Shown piece by piece: positions 6,614 to 17,062 of a stretch of DNA of 64,000 nt. The notes under the pieces are model-generated. The model did no database searches and had not been told where the DNA came from. It saw nothing but the letters and a program-made list of their open reading frames with translations. The translations under genes and the position numbers were made by a program. Source of the stretch: Bradyrhizobium sp. ORS 278 (GTDB lineage: Bacteria > Pseudomonadota > Alphaproteobacteria > Rhizobiales > Xanthobacteraceae); NCBI RefSeq assembly GCF_000026145.1, contig NC_009445.1, positions 3,472,001-3,536,000 on the forward strand. The letters run 5' to 3'. Every line of letters starts with the position of its first letter. Position 1 is the first letter of the stretch.

Positions 6614-8173
6614 TCAGCTCGCTTCCGCCAGCAGCGACAGCTGCTGCTGGGTCGGCTCGACCAGCGACTGGTCGGTGAGGCTGGTGGGGTAGCTGCCGGT
6701 GAAGCAGTGGTCGGCGTATTTCGGTGCGGCGGGGTCGCGGGCCGGCTCGCCCATCGCGCGGTACATGCCGTCGATCGACAGGAACGCCAGCGAATCCGCC
6801 CCGATCAGCTCGCGCATCTCCTCGAGCGAATGCGTCGCCGCGAGCAGGCCGCCGCGGTCCGGCAGGTCGATGCCGTAATAGTCGGGGTAGAGGATCGGCG
6901 GCGACGCAAGACGGAAGTGCACCTCGGTGGCGCCAGCGTCCCGCATCATGCGCACGATCTTGCGCGAGGTGGTACCGCGCACCAGCGAATCGTCGATCAG
7001 GATGATGCGCTTGCCTTCGATCGCGGCGCGGTTCGCCGAGTGCTTCATGCGCACGCCGGATTCGCGGATCGCCTGGGTCGGCTGGATGAAGGTACGGCCG
7101 ACATAGTGGTTGCGGATGATGCCAAGCTCGAACGGCACGCCCGAATACTGGCTGTAGCCGATCGCCGCCGGCACACCGGAATCCGGCACCGGCACGACGA
7201 CATCCACCTCGGGATGGCTCTCGCGCGCGAGTTGAGCGCCGAACGCCTTGCGTACCTCGTAGACCGAGCGGCCGCCGACCACGGAATCGGGCCGGGCAAA
7301 GTAGATGTATTCGAACACGCAGGGACGCGCGGGCTTCGGCGGGAACGGCTTGTGGCTGTGCATGCCGGCTTCGTCGAAGATCACGACCTCGCCGGGCTCG
7401 ATGTCGCGGATGTAGCGCGCGCCGATCATGTCGAGCGCGCAGGTCTCCGACGCCAGGATCGGGCAGCCGTCGAGCTCGCCATAGACCAGCGGGCGGATGC
7501 CCAGGGGATCGCGGGCGCCGATCAGCTTCTTGTTGGTAAGGCAGACCAGCGAATAGGCGCCCTCCAGCGCGCGCAGCGCCTCGATGAAGCGGTCGATGAA
7601 GTTGCTGCGGCGGGAATGCGCGACGAGATGCAGGATCACCTCGGTGTCGGTGGTCGACTGCATGATCGCGCCGGCGCGCACCAGTTCGCGACGGAGCGTG
7701 AGACCGTTGGTGAGATTGCCGTTGTGGCCGACCGCGAAGCCGCCGGCATTGAGCTCGGCGAACAGCGGCTGCACGTTGCGCAGGATGGTTGCGCCGGTCG
7801 TCGCGTAGCGGACATGGCCGACCGCGGCGGTGCCGGGCAGGCGCTCGATCACCTCGCGGCGGGAGAAGGTGTCGCCGACCAGGCCGAGGCGCCGCTCGCT
7901 GTGGAAGCGGGTGCCGTCATAGCAGACGATGCCGGCGGCTTCCTGGCCGCGATGCTGGAGCGCATGCAGGCCGAGCGCGGTGATCGCGGCGGCATCGCTA
8001 TGCCCATAAATGCCGAACACGCCGCACTCCTCGCGCAGCGTGTCTCCGTCCAGGTCAGGGTCTCTCGTGTAGGCTTGAGGTCCGAAGTCCAGATCCGATT
8101 GGATTTCCATGGGAGCTTCGCCGGAAGAATCGTGGTGCTGGTCCATCGCGCCTCTCTTCTGGGGTTGGCTCAC
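6614..8173 (-). CDS. purF: Amidophosphoribosyltransferase
   Basis: Catalyses the first step of purine synthesis, PRPP plus glutamine to phosphoribosylamine, in the cytosol. The Ntn glutaminase domain starts at Cys50 (EECGVFGIYGHSD), which becomes the N-terminal nucleophile after propeptide removal. The PRPP-binding strand IILIDDSLVRGTTSRK and the conserved FEYIYFARPDS follow. The Cys ligands of the B. subtilis iron-sulfur form are mostly absent (LASPPI in place of CASPPI), as in the E. coli type. The GTG start at 8173 overlaps the cvpA stop (GTGA); ATG at 8146 is an alternative inside the propeptide. The cvpA-purF order is conserved. Confidence 0.95.
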   Translation of the reverse strand: MSQPQKRGAMDQHHDSSGEAPMEIQSDLDFGPQAYTRDPDLDGDTLREECGVFGIYGHSDAAAITALGLHALQHRGQEAAGIVCYDGTRFHSERRLGLVGDTFSRREVIERLPGTAAVGHVRYATTGATILRNVQPLFAELNAGGFAVGHNGNLTNGLTLRRELVRAGAIMQSTTDTEVILHLVAHSRRSNFIDRFIEALRALEGAYSLVCLTNKKLIGARDPLGIRPLVYGELDGCPILASETCALDMIGARYIRDIEPGEVVIFDEAGMHSHKPFPPKPARPCVFEYIYFARPDSVVGGRSVYEVRKAFGAQLARESHPEVDVVVPVPDSGVPAAIGYSQYSGVPFELGIIRNHYVGRTFIQPTQAIRESGVRMKHSANRAAIEGKRIILIDDSLVRGTTSRKIVRMMRDAGATEVHFRLASPPILYPDYYGIDLPDRGGLLAATHSLEEMRELIGADSLAFLSIDGMYRAMGEPARDPAAPKYADHCFTGSYPTSLTDQSLVEPTQQQLSLLAEAS

Positions 8174-8796
8174 TTGGCCGCGGGTTTCTCGATCAGCTTC
8201 TTCAAGCTGTCGCGGTTAGGCTTGCTGTACCCATCGCCGCCCGCTGCGGGCGACTCGGTGTCAGTCTGGTCGTCGTCCGGCTTGTTCTTCTTGAATTTCT
8301 TTAAAATGGTGTTCTCGGGATCATCAGGCAAGAGCGACATCAGCCAATCCCCGGTTCCCTGCAGGACCACCCGGGATTTTGCCGCCGTGACCCAGTCCGG
8401 CCGCTGCTTGTCCGGCACCAGCCAGCTGAAGAACAGGAAGGCGACGACCACGATCAGCAGGCCGCGGCCCAGGCCGAACAGGAAACCCAGGGTGCGGTCG
8501 AGCGCGCCGATGCGCGAATCGAGGATCATGTCGGAGATCTTGACCGTGATGACGGAGACGATCAGCAGCGTGCCCACGAAAGTACCGGCGACGACGACAA
8601 CGCTCGCGACGGTATCGTTGTTGAAGTAGGTCTTCGCGGTCGGCAGCAGCTTGGAGAATGAATAAAGCGTGACCAGCGCGGCGGCGCCCCAGGCCGCGAT
8701 CGACAGCACCTCGCGCATGAAGCCGCGGACCATCGCGAGCAGTCCTGAGATCAGCATGACACCGAGCAGGATGAGATCGAGGATCGTTATCGGCAT
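8170..8796 (-). CDS. cvpA: CvpA family membrane protein
   Basis: A 208-residue inner-membrane protein of the colicin V production family. It has four predicted helices (ILDLILLGVMLISGLLAM, VLSIAAWGAAALVTLY, VVVVAGTFVGTLLIV and GLLIVVVAFLFFSWLV) and the conserved GxxRG and DRxLGxxFGLxRG loops. A charged Lys/Asp-rich cytoplasmic tail of about 60 residues follows. It lies directly upstream of purF with a GTGA overlap, the arrangement known from many proteobacteria. Confidence 0.9.
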   Translation of the reverse strand: MPITILDLILLGVMLISGLLAMVRGFMREVLSIAAWGAAALVTLYSFSKLLPTAKTYFNNDTVASVVVVAGTFVGTLLIVSVITVKISDMILDSRIGALDRTLGFLFGLGRGLLIVVVAFLFFSWLVPDKQRPDWVTAAKSRVVLQGTGDWLMSLLPDDPENTILKKFKKNKPDDDQTDTESPAAGGDGYSKPNRDSLKKLIEKPAAK

Positions 8797-8955
8797 CGGC
8801 TGCTCAGGTCCGCTTCAAGGTCAAGGTTCGCTTCGAATCGAGTGAGGACGGCCTTCCACGTGCAGGAAAGCAGGGTTCCCCGGCAAGTCCGTGATCCCGT
8901 GCGGGCCCGGATGCGGCGTTGTATAGCGGCGAGTCACGGGAACGTCACGGTCCGG

Positions 8956-10455
<1,500 letters not shown>

Positions 10456-10474
10456 GTCGGGAGAATCGATGCAG

Positions 10475-11200
10475 TCAGGAGTGGGTGGCGTTCCATAACA
10501 TACTTAGGCCCGCGGCCAGCATGATGCCATCCATCACTAGGCGGAACACGTCGGGCTTCATGTGCAGCACGAACCGCTTGGCGACGAAGGCGCCGGCCAT
10601 CAGCGAGCCGCCGGCGATCAGCCCCTTGAACAGGATGTCCGGCGTCAATGCGCCGAAGCGCTGAAAGGTGATGGATTTGGAGACGTAGAGCCCGAGCGAG
10701 CTCGCCGCCTCCGTGGCGAGAAAGGCGCCTTTCGACAGCCCATAGAACAGGAACAGGGGCACGCTAAGGGGCCCGGTCGAGACCACGATGCCGGTCAGGA
10801 ATCCGATGACCGCACCGCCGAGCGCGAGGTGCCAGAGGTTGGCCTTGATCTCGTGCCGCGCCAGCCAGTGCCGCACCGGCACCATCGCCATCAGGAACAG
10901 ACCGATGGCGATATCCACAGCGCGCGAGGGCAGGATCAGCAGCGTACGCGCGCCGAGCGCCGCGGCCGGGATGCCCGTCACGGAATAGGCCGCACAGGCG
11001 CGCCAGTCGACCTCGCGCCACCACGCCAGGATGCGCGACAGATTCGCCATGACGGCAGCCACCGCCATGATCGGCACCGCCTCCTTCGGTCCATACTCAT
11101 AGACCAGCACCGGCATCAGCATGATCGATGAGCCGGTGCCGACGATGCCTGACAAGGTGCCGGCGACGAGGCCGACGGCGAGGACGAACAGGAAGCTCAA
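10475..11200 (-). CDS. TauE/SafE family anion exporter
   Basis: A membrane protein of ~241 residues with eight or so helices (LSFLFVLAVGLVAGTLSGIV, SSIMLMPVLVYEYG, AVDIAIGLFLMAMVPVRHWL). The N-terminal GxxxGxxGxGGG-like motif appears as LSGIVGTGSS. Family members export sulfite, sulfoacetate or similar anions; the substrate here is unknown. I place the start at TTG 11200 because GGAGG lies eight bases upstream. The longer frame from GTG 11239 runs to the edge of a hairpin repeat and lacks such a site. Confidence 0.75.
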   Translation of the reverse strand: MSFLFVLAVGLVAGTLSGIVGTGSSIMLMPVLVYEYGPKEAVPIMAVAAVMANLSRILAWWREVDWRACAAYSVTGIPAAALGARTLLILPSRAVDIAIGLFLMAMVPVRHWLARHEIKANLWHLALGGAVIGFLTGIVVSTGPLSVPLFLFYGLSKGAFLATEAASSLGLYVSKSITFQRFGALTPDILFKGLIAGGSLMAGAFVAKRFVLHMKPDVFRLVMDGIMLAAGLSMLWNATHS

Positions 11201-11240
11201 GATGTCGTCCTCCGCAGTGACGAGGCAAGACCTCTCCACA

Positions 11241-11322
11241 CGTCGTTGCGAGGAGCGAAGCGACGAAGCAATCCAGGGCCACTTCCACGGCCCTGGATTG
11301 TTTCGCTGCTCTCGAAATGACG
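11241..11322. repeat. Long hairpin repeat, GCGAGCGAAGC family
   Basis: The left half reads CGTCGTTGCGAGGAGCGAAG and then CGAAGCAATCCAGGGCC. The right half is the reverse (GGCCCTGGATTGTTTCGC ... CGAAATGACG), separated by about eight bases. Two related copies are at 22290-22360 and 23872-23947. This dispersed family is typical of Bradyrhizobium intergenic DNA. Confidence 0.85.
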
Positions 11323-11455
11323 AAGGAGGGAGCTGCGCCGGTGGTTAACGGGTGGTTCGACCCGACTCGCGATCGCCGATGATTTTGCGTCTGCATCTTT
11401 AAAAGTTGAAGCGTATTCGTCGCATCACCTGCCGATGTTCCGCAGCGAGGCGACG

Positions 11456-11743
11456 ATGAGCAGACAGCCGACATCCGCGAAGACACAGCCAACCACCGCG
11501 GCGTTCCCCTGGCTCGCCGGCGCGATGCTGGCCGTGGAGGCAGGCGAGGTGATCCGGTTGCGCCTGGAAAAGTTCGCGCGCGGCGATCAGGACTCGCCTT
11601 ATGAAGCGCAGCTGATGGTCGGAGAGAAGATCGCGGCCGCGTTCGAGGCTGCCGCCGGCCTGTGCGCCGGTGCGTCGGCTGCAGCCATCGTGGGCCGCTA
11701 TCGCGAGCACGTCGCCGCCAATGCGCGGCGGCTTTCAGCCTGA
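11456..11743 (+). CDS. Conserved small hypothetical protein
   Basis: A 95-residue protein from ATG 11456 with GAGG five bases upstream. It is amphipathic and alanine-rich (LAGAMLAVEAGEVIRLRLEK, then AQLMVGEKIAAAFEAAAG and VGRYREHVAANARRL), with no signal peptide or known motif. The helical pattern recalls small rhizobial proteins of unknown role. Its last nine bases overlap the end of the convergent AraC gene. Confidence 0.6.
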   Translation: MSRQPTSAKTQPTTAAFPWLAGAMLAVEAGEVIRLRLEKFARGDQDSPYEAQLMVGEKIAAAFEAAAGLCAGASAAAIVGRYREHVAANARRLSA

Positions 11744-12718
11744 GTTCGCCTGCGCGCGCCAGTCGCGCGGGCGCAGGCCGAAGCGCTGCTTGAAGCGGCG
11801 CGTAAAATGCGACAGATCCGAAAAGCCCCAGTCGAAGGCGATACGGCCGATGTCGCGGCCCGCGCAGGCGGGATCGCGGAGGTCTCGCGCGATGCCGTCG
11901 AGCCTGCGCTGCATCACGAGGTCGGAAAAGCTGGTGCCGGCGCGCGCCAAAAGCTTGTGCACGTAACGCTCGCTGATCCCGACAACCGACGCAATGGTCG
12001 CGACCGTCAGGCCCGGCTCGCGCAGCCGCTCGTGAATGGCGCGGCGCACCGCCAACGTGGTGGCGTCGGCAAAGGATGCCGTAGCGAAGGCCTCGTTGCG
12101 CGTGCGGCGTGAGACGCTGAGCGCGACCAGGTCGAGCAGAACGTCAAACAGCGCCGCGGCATCGTCGGGCACGAGCCGGAGCGCATTGGCATTCAGGGAG
12201 CGCGCGGTCTCGACGATCAGCGCGCCGAGGCAGGGATCATCGGACAGCCGCGTCGGCGCAACCTCCGAAATGGTCGGCAGCCGGCCGAATAGCGCGTCAG
12301 CGGGGACGCGAAACGAAATGACGCCGAGCGAAGGTCCGCGATCGTGCCGCAGCTCGAAAGTACGGTGGCTGTCGAAGATGCCGACCTGTCCGGTCGACAG
12401 GCTGACCTCGTGCTGGTCCTGCAGGATCGTGCAGCGGCCGGCGAGCTTGAGGTTCAGATAGAAGCAGCGCTGGTCGGAGGCCGCGATGTCCGTGCGCGAG
12501 CGGCGCACCGTATGTTCGGGGAAGGTCACGCGATTGATGGCGCCGCGGCCGAGACTGATGTGCTGCACCTCCGCTGAAAAGCCGTGGCGGCGCGGCGGCT
12601 CCGGCGTCAGGTTCATGAAGGCCTGGCAGATCGCTTCGCGGTAGTAGGAGAACTGCTCCGCCGGCCGCACCATGGCGGTGTTCCAGCTCCGCTGACGTTC
12701 CGATGCTGCGCCAGTCAT
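11735..12718 (-). CDS. AraC family transcriptional regulator
   Basis: A 327-residue regulator from ATG 12718, preceded by CGGAG at eight bases. The N-terminal ~200 residues form a cupin-like sensor of the AraC-binding-like type (SLGRGAINRVTFPEHTVRRS, FDSHRTFELRH). The C-terminal ~100 residues have two helix-turn-helices (GLTVATIASVVGISERYVHK, RIAFDWGFSDLSHFTRRFK). It is divergent from the alpha/beta hydrolase at 12824 with only 105 bases between, so that gene is the likely target. The inducer is unknown. Confidence 0.85.
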   Translation of the reverse strand: MTGAASERQRSWNTAMVRPAEQFSYYREAICQAFMNLTPEPPRRHGFSAEVQHISLGRGAINRVTFPEHTVRRSRTDIAASDQRCFYLNLKLAGRCTILQDQHEVSLSTGQVGIFDSHRTFELRHDRGPSLGVISFRVPADALFGRLPTISEVAPTRLSDDPCLGALIVETARSLNANALRLVPDDAAALFDVLLDLVALSVSRRTRNEAFATASFADATTLAVRRAIHERLREPGLTVATIASVVGISERYVHKLLARAGTSFSDLVMQRRLDGIARDLRDPACAGRDIGRIAFDWGFSDLSHFTRRFKQRFGLRPRDWRAQANSG

Positions 12719-12823
12719 CAGTTCACTCCGAGACCATTCGGGTTCAGTCGCAGCCAAGCGCGGCGAACGCCGCCCGGCCCATCTTCCTTGCACCGTCCCT
12801 TCATCGTGCAAAGGAACCTCACC

Positions 12824-13549
12824 ATGTCAACCTATGTCCTGATCCACGGCGCCTGGCACACCGGAGCCGAGCTCGAGCCTGTCGCAGCCCCAATCCGCGC
12901 CGCCGGGCATATCGTGCATCTCCCGACCATCAGTGGCAACCGCCCCGGGGACGCAAAGACCACCGGTCTCAATGAGGCGATCAGCTCGATCGTCGACTAC
13001 TTCACCGAGCACGACATCACCGACGCCGTGCTGATGGGCCATTCGTATGGCGGCATGGTCATCACCGGCGTCGCCGATCGCATTCCCGGACGCATCCGCC
13101 GGCTGATCTACTGGAACGCGTTCGTGCCGAATGACGGCGAATGCCTCAACGACATGGTGCCGCCGCACTACGTCGCGCTGTTCGATGCGGTTGCGGCCGA
13201 GCGCGGCGACGGCTCGGTGGTGCTGCCATTCCCGATCTGGCGCGAGGCCTTCATCAACGATGCCGATCTCGCCACTGCAACGCGCACCTACGAGATCCTC
13301 AATCCGCATCCCAACAAGACTTTCACCGACGCGATCAAGCTGAAGACCAATCCGGCCGAGATGACCATCGCCAAGTCCTACATCAACTGCACCGAGGACA
13401 CGGCGCTGCCGCACAGCCTGCCATGGCATCCGCGGCTCTCCGGCAAGCTCGGCCTGTTCCGGCTGGTGCAGGTGCCCGGCAGCCACGAGCTGTGTTTCTC
13501 GGATCCGGCGCGCCTGGCGCAGGCGATCATGGACGCGGGCCGCGACTGA
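12824..13549 (+). CDS. Alpha/beta hydrolase
   Basis: A 241-residue cytosolic hydrolase. The start MSTYVLIHGAWH is preceded by AAGGAA. The nucleophile elbow is GHSYGG (Ser74) and the catalytic His is His221 in PGSHELCF. The HGAW oxyanion segment and overall length match the esterase/hydroxynitrile-lyase-like (salicylate esterase) branch. It is probably an esterase of a small aromatic or lactone substrate under control of the divergent AraC regulator; the substrate is not readable. Confidence 0.8.
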   Translation: MSTYVLIHGAWHTGAELEPVAAPIRAAGHIVHLPTISGNRPGDAKTTGLNEAISSIVDYFTEHDITDAVLMGHSYGGMVITGVADRIPGRIRRLIYWNAFVPNDGECLNDMVPPHYVALFDAVAAERGDGSVVLPFPIWREAFINDADLATATRTYEILNPHPNKTFTDAIKLKTNPAEMTIAKSYINCTEDTALPHSLPWHPRLSGKLGLFRLVQVPGSHELCFSDPARLAQAIMDAGRD

Positions 13550-13712
13550 TAGGGCAGGGACGCTGACCGTCAGCCGTGCAGCGAAGGGCGGCGGAAATTC
13601 CTGGTTGTGATTTGCCTCACATTCGCCACGGCTGTGACCTGCGAGATTAATCTCCGATGAACGGACCCGGTTGGTCAGCAAAGCTCCTCGCGAAACATCG
13701 GAGAACGCAGTC

Positions 13713-14207
13713 ATGACCCAGCTCCATTTGACGTCGCCGTCCAAGGTTCTGTCCAACAAGACCGTCAGCGCCAAGCCCGGCGCATCAAAGACGAGCTGGC
13801 TCGCCATGGCGGCCGGCGCGCTCACCACCGTTTTCGCCGCCATCGGTGCAGCGAATACCCTCATTCCCCAGGTGTCGAACATCAGCGCGACCGTGCTCGA
13901 CACGCTCAATATCCCGGCCTGTCTCTCCTATGCCGATCAGTTCGGCGGCACGCAGAGCAGCTTCCGCAAGGAAGGCAAGATCTGGCGCGAATATCCGCGG
14001 GGATCGGAGACCTTCAGCTATGAGTTCAAGGAGATCCGCCGCACCCGCCAGGAGATCATGCTGTGGAACGTGACGCCGCGGGCCAATGTCCCGGATGCCG
14101 CCAGCCTCGTCGTGCATCTGCCGGTGTGCGGCGGCACGGCTGTCCTGACCGAAGGCCTGCCGGAGCGCAGGACCAACCTGGAGGAGGTCTGGCCGGATCG
14201 CAGCTGA
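13713..14207 (+). CDS. Membrane-anchored hypothetical protein
   Basis: A 164-residue protein from ATG 13713 with GGAGAA upstream. After a polar N-terminus of ~30 residues comes one membrane helix (LAMAAGALTTVFAAIGAANTLI). It is followed by a ~110-residue domain presumed outside the cytoplasm, with two Cys (IPACLSY and LPVCGGT) that could form a disulfide. No family recognised. It is a single gene, convergent to xthA across repeat DNA. Confidence 0.65.
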   Translation: MTQLHLTSPSKVLSNKTVSAKPGASKTSWLAMAAGALTTVFAAIGAANTLIPQVSNISATVLDTLNIPACLSYADQFGGTQSSFRKEGKIWREYPRGSETFSYEFKEIRRTRQEIMLWNVTPRANVPDAASLVVHLPVCGGTAVLTEGLPERRTNLEEVWPDRS

Positions 14208-14271
14208 GCCGGTCTCGAGATCACGTCCAATTGTTCGTTCGGTTTGTTCGTTAGTTGCCGGCACCCCTTAT

Positions 14272-14382
14272 CGCTCCTCACCCCGAGGAGACCGCCGCAG
14301 GCGGTCGTCTCGAAGGGCGAGGCCGCTGACTGGGCCTCGTGGTTCGAGACGGCGCTGCGCGCCTCCTCACCATGAGGGGTGG
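14272..14382. repeat. Compound intergenic hairpin repeat
   Basis: It contains CGCTCCTCACCCCGAGGAG, the dyad GACCGCC-GCAGGCGGTC, and a second arm with GCCTCCTCACCATGAGGGG. I see one copy in the window. It lies at the 3' side of two convergent genes (13713-14207 and 14489-15277) and may act as a transcription barrier. Confidence 0.65.
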
Positions 14383-14488
14383 CAGCCGGGTCGGCGCTAC
14401 ACGCTGGAGCATGAATACGACAGTCATGGAGAGGGGCAGGGCCGAGGCCGGCGCTGCACACTCTCTCCGCCAACATGCGGAGAGCGTG

Positions 14489-15277
14489 TTATGGCGAGGC
14501 GCGGGTCGATTTCAACATGATCCAGGCCGGTGCGTGGTCGCTGGCGCCGTCCTCGCCGCGAATGGCGCGGTCGACGCCGGCGGTTTTGAGCCGTGGCGCG
14601 AGTTGCGGGCTGAGCAGCAGATGATCGAGCCGCAGTCCCGCATCGCGCGGCCAGCGGTTGCGCTTGTAGTCCCAGAACGTGAACATCGGCGCGTCCGGGT
14701 GCAGCGTGCGGATCGCGTCGCACCAGCCCTGATTGACCAGCGCCGCATAGGCTGCGCGGCTCTTGGGCTGGATCAAAGCATCCTTGTCCCACGATTTCGT
14801 CGGATAGATGTCGAGCGGCGTCGGCGCGACATTGTAGTCGCCGGCGAGCACGACGGGCAGGTCGTCCTTGATGAACTTGGCCGCGTGCTTGTGCAGCCGC
14901 TTGAACCAGGCGAGCTTATAGTCGAATTTCGGACCCGGCTGCGGATTGCCATTCGGCAGATACAGGCAGGCGATGACGATGCCGCGCACCGCCGCCTCGA
15001 TGTAACGCGCCTCCTTGTCGCTGGGATCGCCGGGCAGGGCGGTGCGGATCAGCACCGGCTCGGCTTTGCGGGCGAGGATCGCGACCCCGTTCCAGGTCTT
15101 CTGGCCCTGCCAGACAGCGCCGTAGCCGGCTTTGGCGATCTCCTCGACCGGAAATTCGGCCAGCGTACATTTCAGCTCCTGCAGGCAGACGATGTCCGGC
15201 TTGGCGGCGCGCAGCCAGGCCAGCAAGTTGGGGAGCCGTCGCCTGACATTGTTGATGTTGAATGTCGCAATCTTCAT
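14489..15277 (-). CDS. xthA: Exodeoxyribonuclease III
   Basis: A 262-residue AP endonuclease/3' exonuclease of base excision repair. Start MKIATFNINNVRRR; catalytic landmarks are LQELK (metal-binding Glu), LAGDYNVAP and the C-terminal SDHAP with the catalytic His. The FxFWDYK and LDHLLLS motifs typical of ExoIII are intact. An upstream in-frame extension to 15364 has no family match and overlaps the promoter of the divergent cysteine-rich protein. Confidence 0.9.
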   Translation of the reverse strand: MKIATFNINNVRRRLPNLLAWLRAAKPDIVCLQELKCTLAEFPVEEIAKAGYGAVWQGQKTWNGVAILARKAEPVLIRTALPGDPSDKEARYIEAAVRGIVIACLYLPNGNPQPGPKFDYKLAWFKRLHKHAAKFIKDDLPVVLAGDYNVAPTPLDIYPTKSWDKDALIQPKSRAAYAALVNQGWCDAIRTLHPDAPMFTFWDYKRNRWPRDAGLRLDHLLLSPQLAPRLKTAGVDRAIRGEDGASDHAPAWIMLKSTRASP

Positions 15278-15304
15278 GATGCCGCCGGAGCGAGGAAAGA
15301 CCTG

Positions 15305-15547
15305 ATGCCAAAGTTCGCAGCCGCCATTTTGTTCACGCTGGCGTCGGGCGTCGCGACTGCGCATGCACAGCAGCTGCCGACCGACGCGCAGCGCGCCGCC
15401 TGCCAGGCGGACTACATCAGGTTCTGCGTCGACGTGCTGCCGGGCGGCGGCCGCATCATTGCCTGCATGATGCGCAATTACGCCGAGCTCGCGGACGCCT
15501 GCAAGAAGGTGCTCGACGCCGCGACCATCGCCGACACCAAGGGGTAG
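15305..15547 (+). CDS. Exported cysteine-rich repeat protein
   Basis: An 80-residue protein from ATG 15305. The first 21 residues are a Sec signal (AAILFTLASGVATAHAQQ). The mature ~59 residues carry four Cys in a Cys-rich-FGFR-like pattern (RAACQADYIRFC, GGGRIIACM, ADACKKVL). The two helices are probably tied by disulfides in the periplasm. This small family is common in Bradyrhizobium; function unknown. It is divergent from xthA with 27 bases between start codons. Confidence 0.75.
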   Translation: MPKFAAAILFTLASGVATAHAQQLPTDAQRAACQADYIRFCVDVLPGGGRIIACMMRNYAELADACKKVLDAATIADTKG

Positions 15548-15556
15548 GCCGGCTCC

Positions 15557-16135
15557 TCAATCCCCCGCGAGCTTCTGCTGTGCCGCCGCGACGATCTCGT
15601 CTTGCAACGAAGAGGCGCCGAGTGCGCGGGCCATCACAACAGTCCCGACCAGCATCGTCAGCGTGCGGATCGCTTCCGCGCGTGCCTCCGGCTCGGCATG
15701 GCCGCGCGCGACAAGGCCGGCCGCCACGCGCGTGATGAGCTGCTCGGCGCCTGCGGCGAATTCCGCGCCGAGCACGTCCGGCATGCGGCCCGCATCGGCG
15801 CCGAAGCCCGCCGCGGGGCAGCCCGCGCCGGGATGGGCGATGTGCTCGGGCGACAGATAGCGCGCCACATAGGCCGCCAGCGCCGCCTCGGCGCCGGCTG
15901 TCTCAATATCGCGGTCCATCCCGTCGGCCATGATCGCAAAGGCGTGCCGCGTGGCCGCCGTGAGCATGTCGTTCTTGGAGGTGAAGTGCCGGTAGAAGCC
16001 GCCCTGGGTCATGCCGGCGGCGGCCATGACGTCGGCGATGCTTGCTTCCGCAACCCCGCGCTCGCGCAGCAAATGTGCCGCCGTATCGATGATTTTTGCT
16101 TTGCTCTCAGCGGTTTGCTCGCGTGTCTTGCGCAT
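15557..16135 (-). CDS. TetR/AcrR family regulator
   Basis: A 192-residue repressor with helix-turn-helix ASIADVMAAAGMTQGGFYRH and FTSKNDML, close to the NemR/AcuR-like branch. A conserved GCPAAGFG loop sits in the ligand domain, which in relatives contains a reactive Cys, so sensing of an electrophile is possible. It is divergent from the SDR at 16229; the 93-base spacer contains promoter-like elements, so it probably controls that gene. Confidence 0.8.
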   Translation of the reverse strand: MRKTREQTAESKAKIIDTAAHLLRERGVAEASIADVMAAAGMTQGGFYRHFTSKNDMLTAATRHAFAIMADGMDRDIETAGAEAALAAYVARYLSPEHIAHPGAGCPAAGFGADAGRMPDVLGAEFAAGAEQLITRVAAGLVARGHAEPEARAEAIRTLTMLVGTVVMARALGASSLQDEIVAAAQQKLAGD

Positions 16136-16159
16136 CTGATCGAACCTGATGTGTTGGTC

Positions 16160-16218
16160 TTGACAATTTAGCGGTCGTCCGACATCTTTGCAATTAGAGT
16201 TCGATCATAATCTAAATT
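16160..16218 (+). promoter_or_regulatory. Promoter/operator region between TetR and SDR
   Basis: TTGACA at 16160-16165 is a consensus -35 reading toward the SDR; the -10 is unclear. A dyad AATTAGA-N12-TCTAAATT (16192-16218, one-base mismatch) sits just before the SDR ribosome site and may be the TetR operator. Confidence 0.35.
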
Positions 16219-16228
16219 GGAGCCGTTC

Positions 16229-17047
16229 ATGACCAGTCCTCTCCTGCGGCCGTTGGCAGAGGCCGACCGCTTGCGCCGCGCCTATGGCGCCACTGCTGTC
16301 GTCACCGGCGCCTCCGATGGGATCGGTCGCGCCGTGGCGATGCGCCTCGCGCAGGCCGGCTTCGGCCTCGTGCTGGTCGCGCGGCGCAAGGCGGTGCTGG
16401 ACGCACTCGCCGACGAGCTCGAAGCGCTGCAGTCGATCCGACCCGTCGTGATCTCGGCTGATCTTTCGGTGCCAGACGATGTCGCGCGCATCGACCGCGA
16501 CACCGCGCATCTCGATGTCGGCCTGCTGGTCGCCGCCGCCGGTTTCGGCACCTCGGGCCCGTTCGTCGACGGCGATCTCACCGCCGAGCTCAACATGATC
16601 GACGTCAACTGCCGCGCGCTGGCGCAGCTCACGCACATGTTCGGCCGCCGCTTCGCCGCGAGACGGCGCGGCGGCATCGTGCTGATGAGTTCGCTGGTCG
16701 CGTTCCAGGGCGTGCCGCGGGCCGCCAACTATGCCGCGACGAAAGCGTTCGTGCAGAGCCTCGCCGAGGGCCTCGCGCCCGAGCTCAAGCCGTTCGGCGT
16801 CGACGTCCTGGCCTCGGCGCCGGGGCCGGTGATGAGCGGCTTCGGCCAGCGCGCCCGCATGACGATTGCGAGCGGCCAGACTCCCGACGAGGTCGCGGTC
16901 GGCACGCTCAAGATGCTGGGCCGCTGCACCACGGTGCGGCCCGGCTTTCTCGCCAAGGCGCTGGAGGCCAGCCTGATGCTGCTGCCGCGCTCGGGCCGTG
17001 CCGCAATGCTGGCGCGGGTGATGGCCGGCATGACGAAGACGGCGTGA
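16229..17047 (+). CDS. Short-chain dehydrogenase of the DltE-like type
   Basis: A 272-residue SDR from ATG 16229 (GGAG six bases upstream). The cofactor motif is TGASDGIG, the catalytic Ser lies in LMSSLVAFQG, and the catalytic pair is YAATK. A hydrophobic C-terminal part after residue ~230 (ASLMLLPRSGRAAMLARVM) resembles membrane-associated SDRs acting on acyl or sterol-like substrates. The C-terminal features and the SCP2-like relic just downstream hint at lipid metabolism, but this is inference. Confidence 0.8.
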   Translation: MTSPLLRPLAEADRLRRAYGATAVVTGASDGIGRAVAMRLAQAGFGLVLVARRKAVLDALADELEALQSIRPVVISADLSVPDDVARIDRDTAHLDVGLLVAAAGFGTSGPFVDGDLTAELNMIDVNCRALAQLTHMFGRRFAARRRGGIVLMSSLVAFQGVPRAANYAATKAFVQSLAEGLAPELKPFGVDVLASAPGPVMSGFGQRARMTIASGQTPDEVAVGTLKMLGRCTTVRPGFLAKALEASLMLLPRSGRAAMLARVMAGMTKTA

Positions 17048-17062
17048 CTCCGCGACATTCTC

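Noticed and set aside
6614..8173. Iron-sulfur type PurF
   Set aside because: Most of the Cys ligands of the B. subtilis enzyme are replaced, so I describe it as the cluster-free type.
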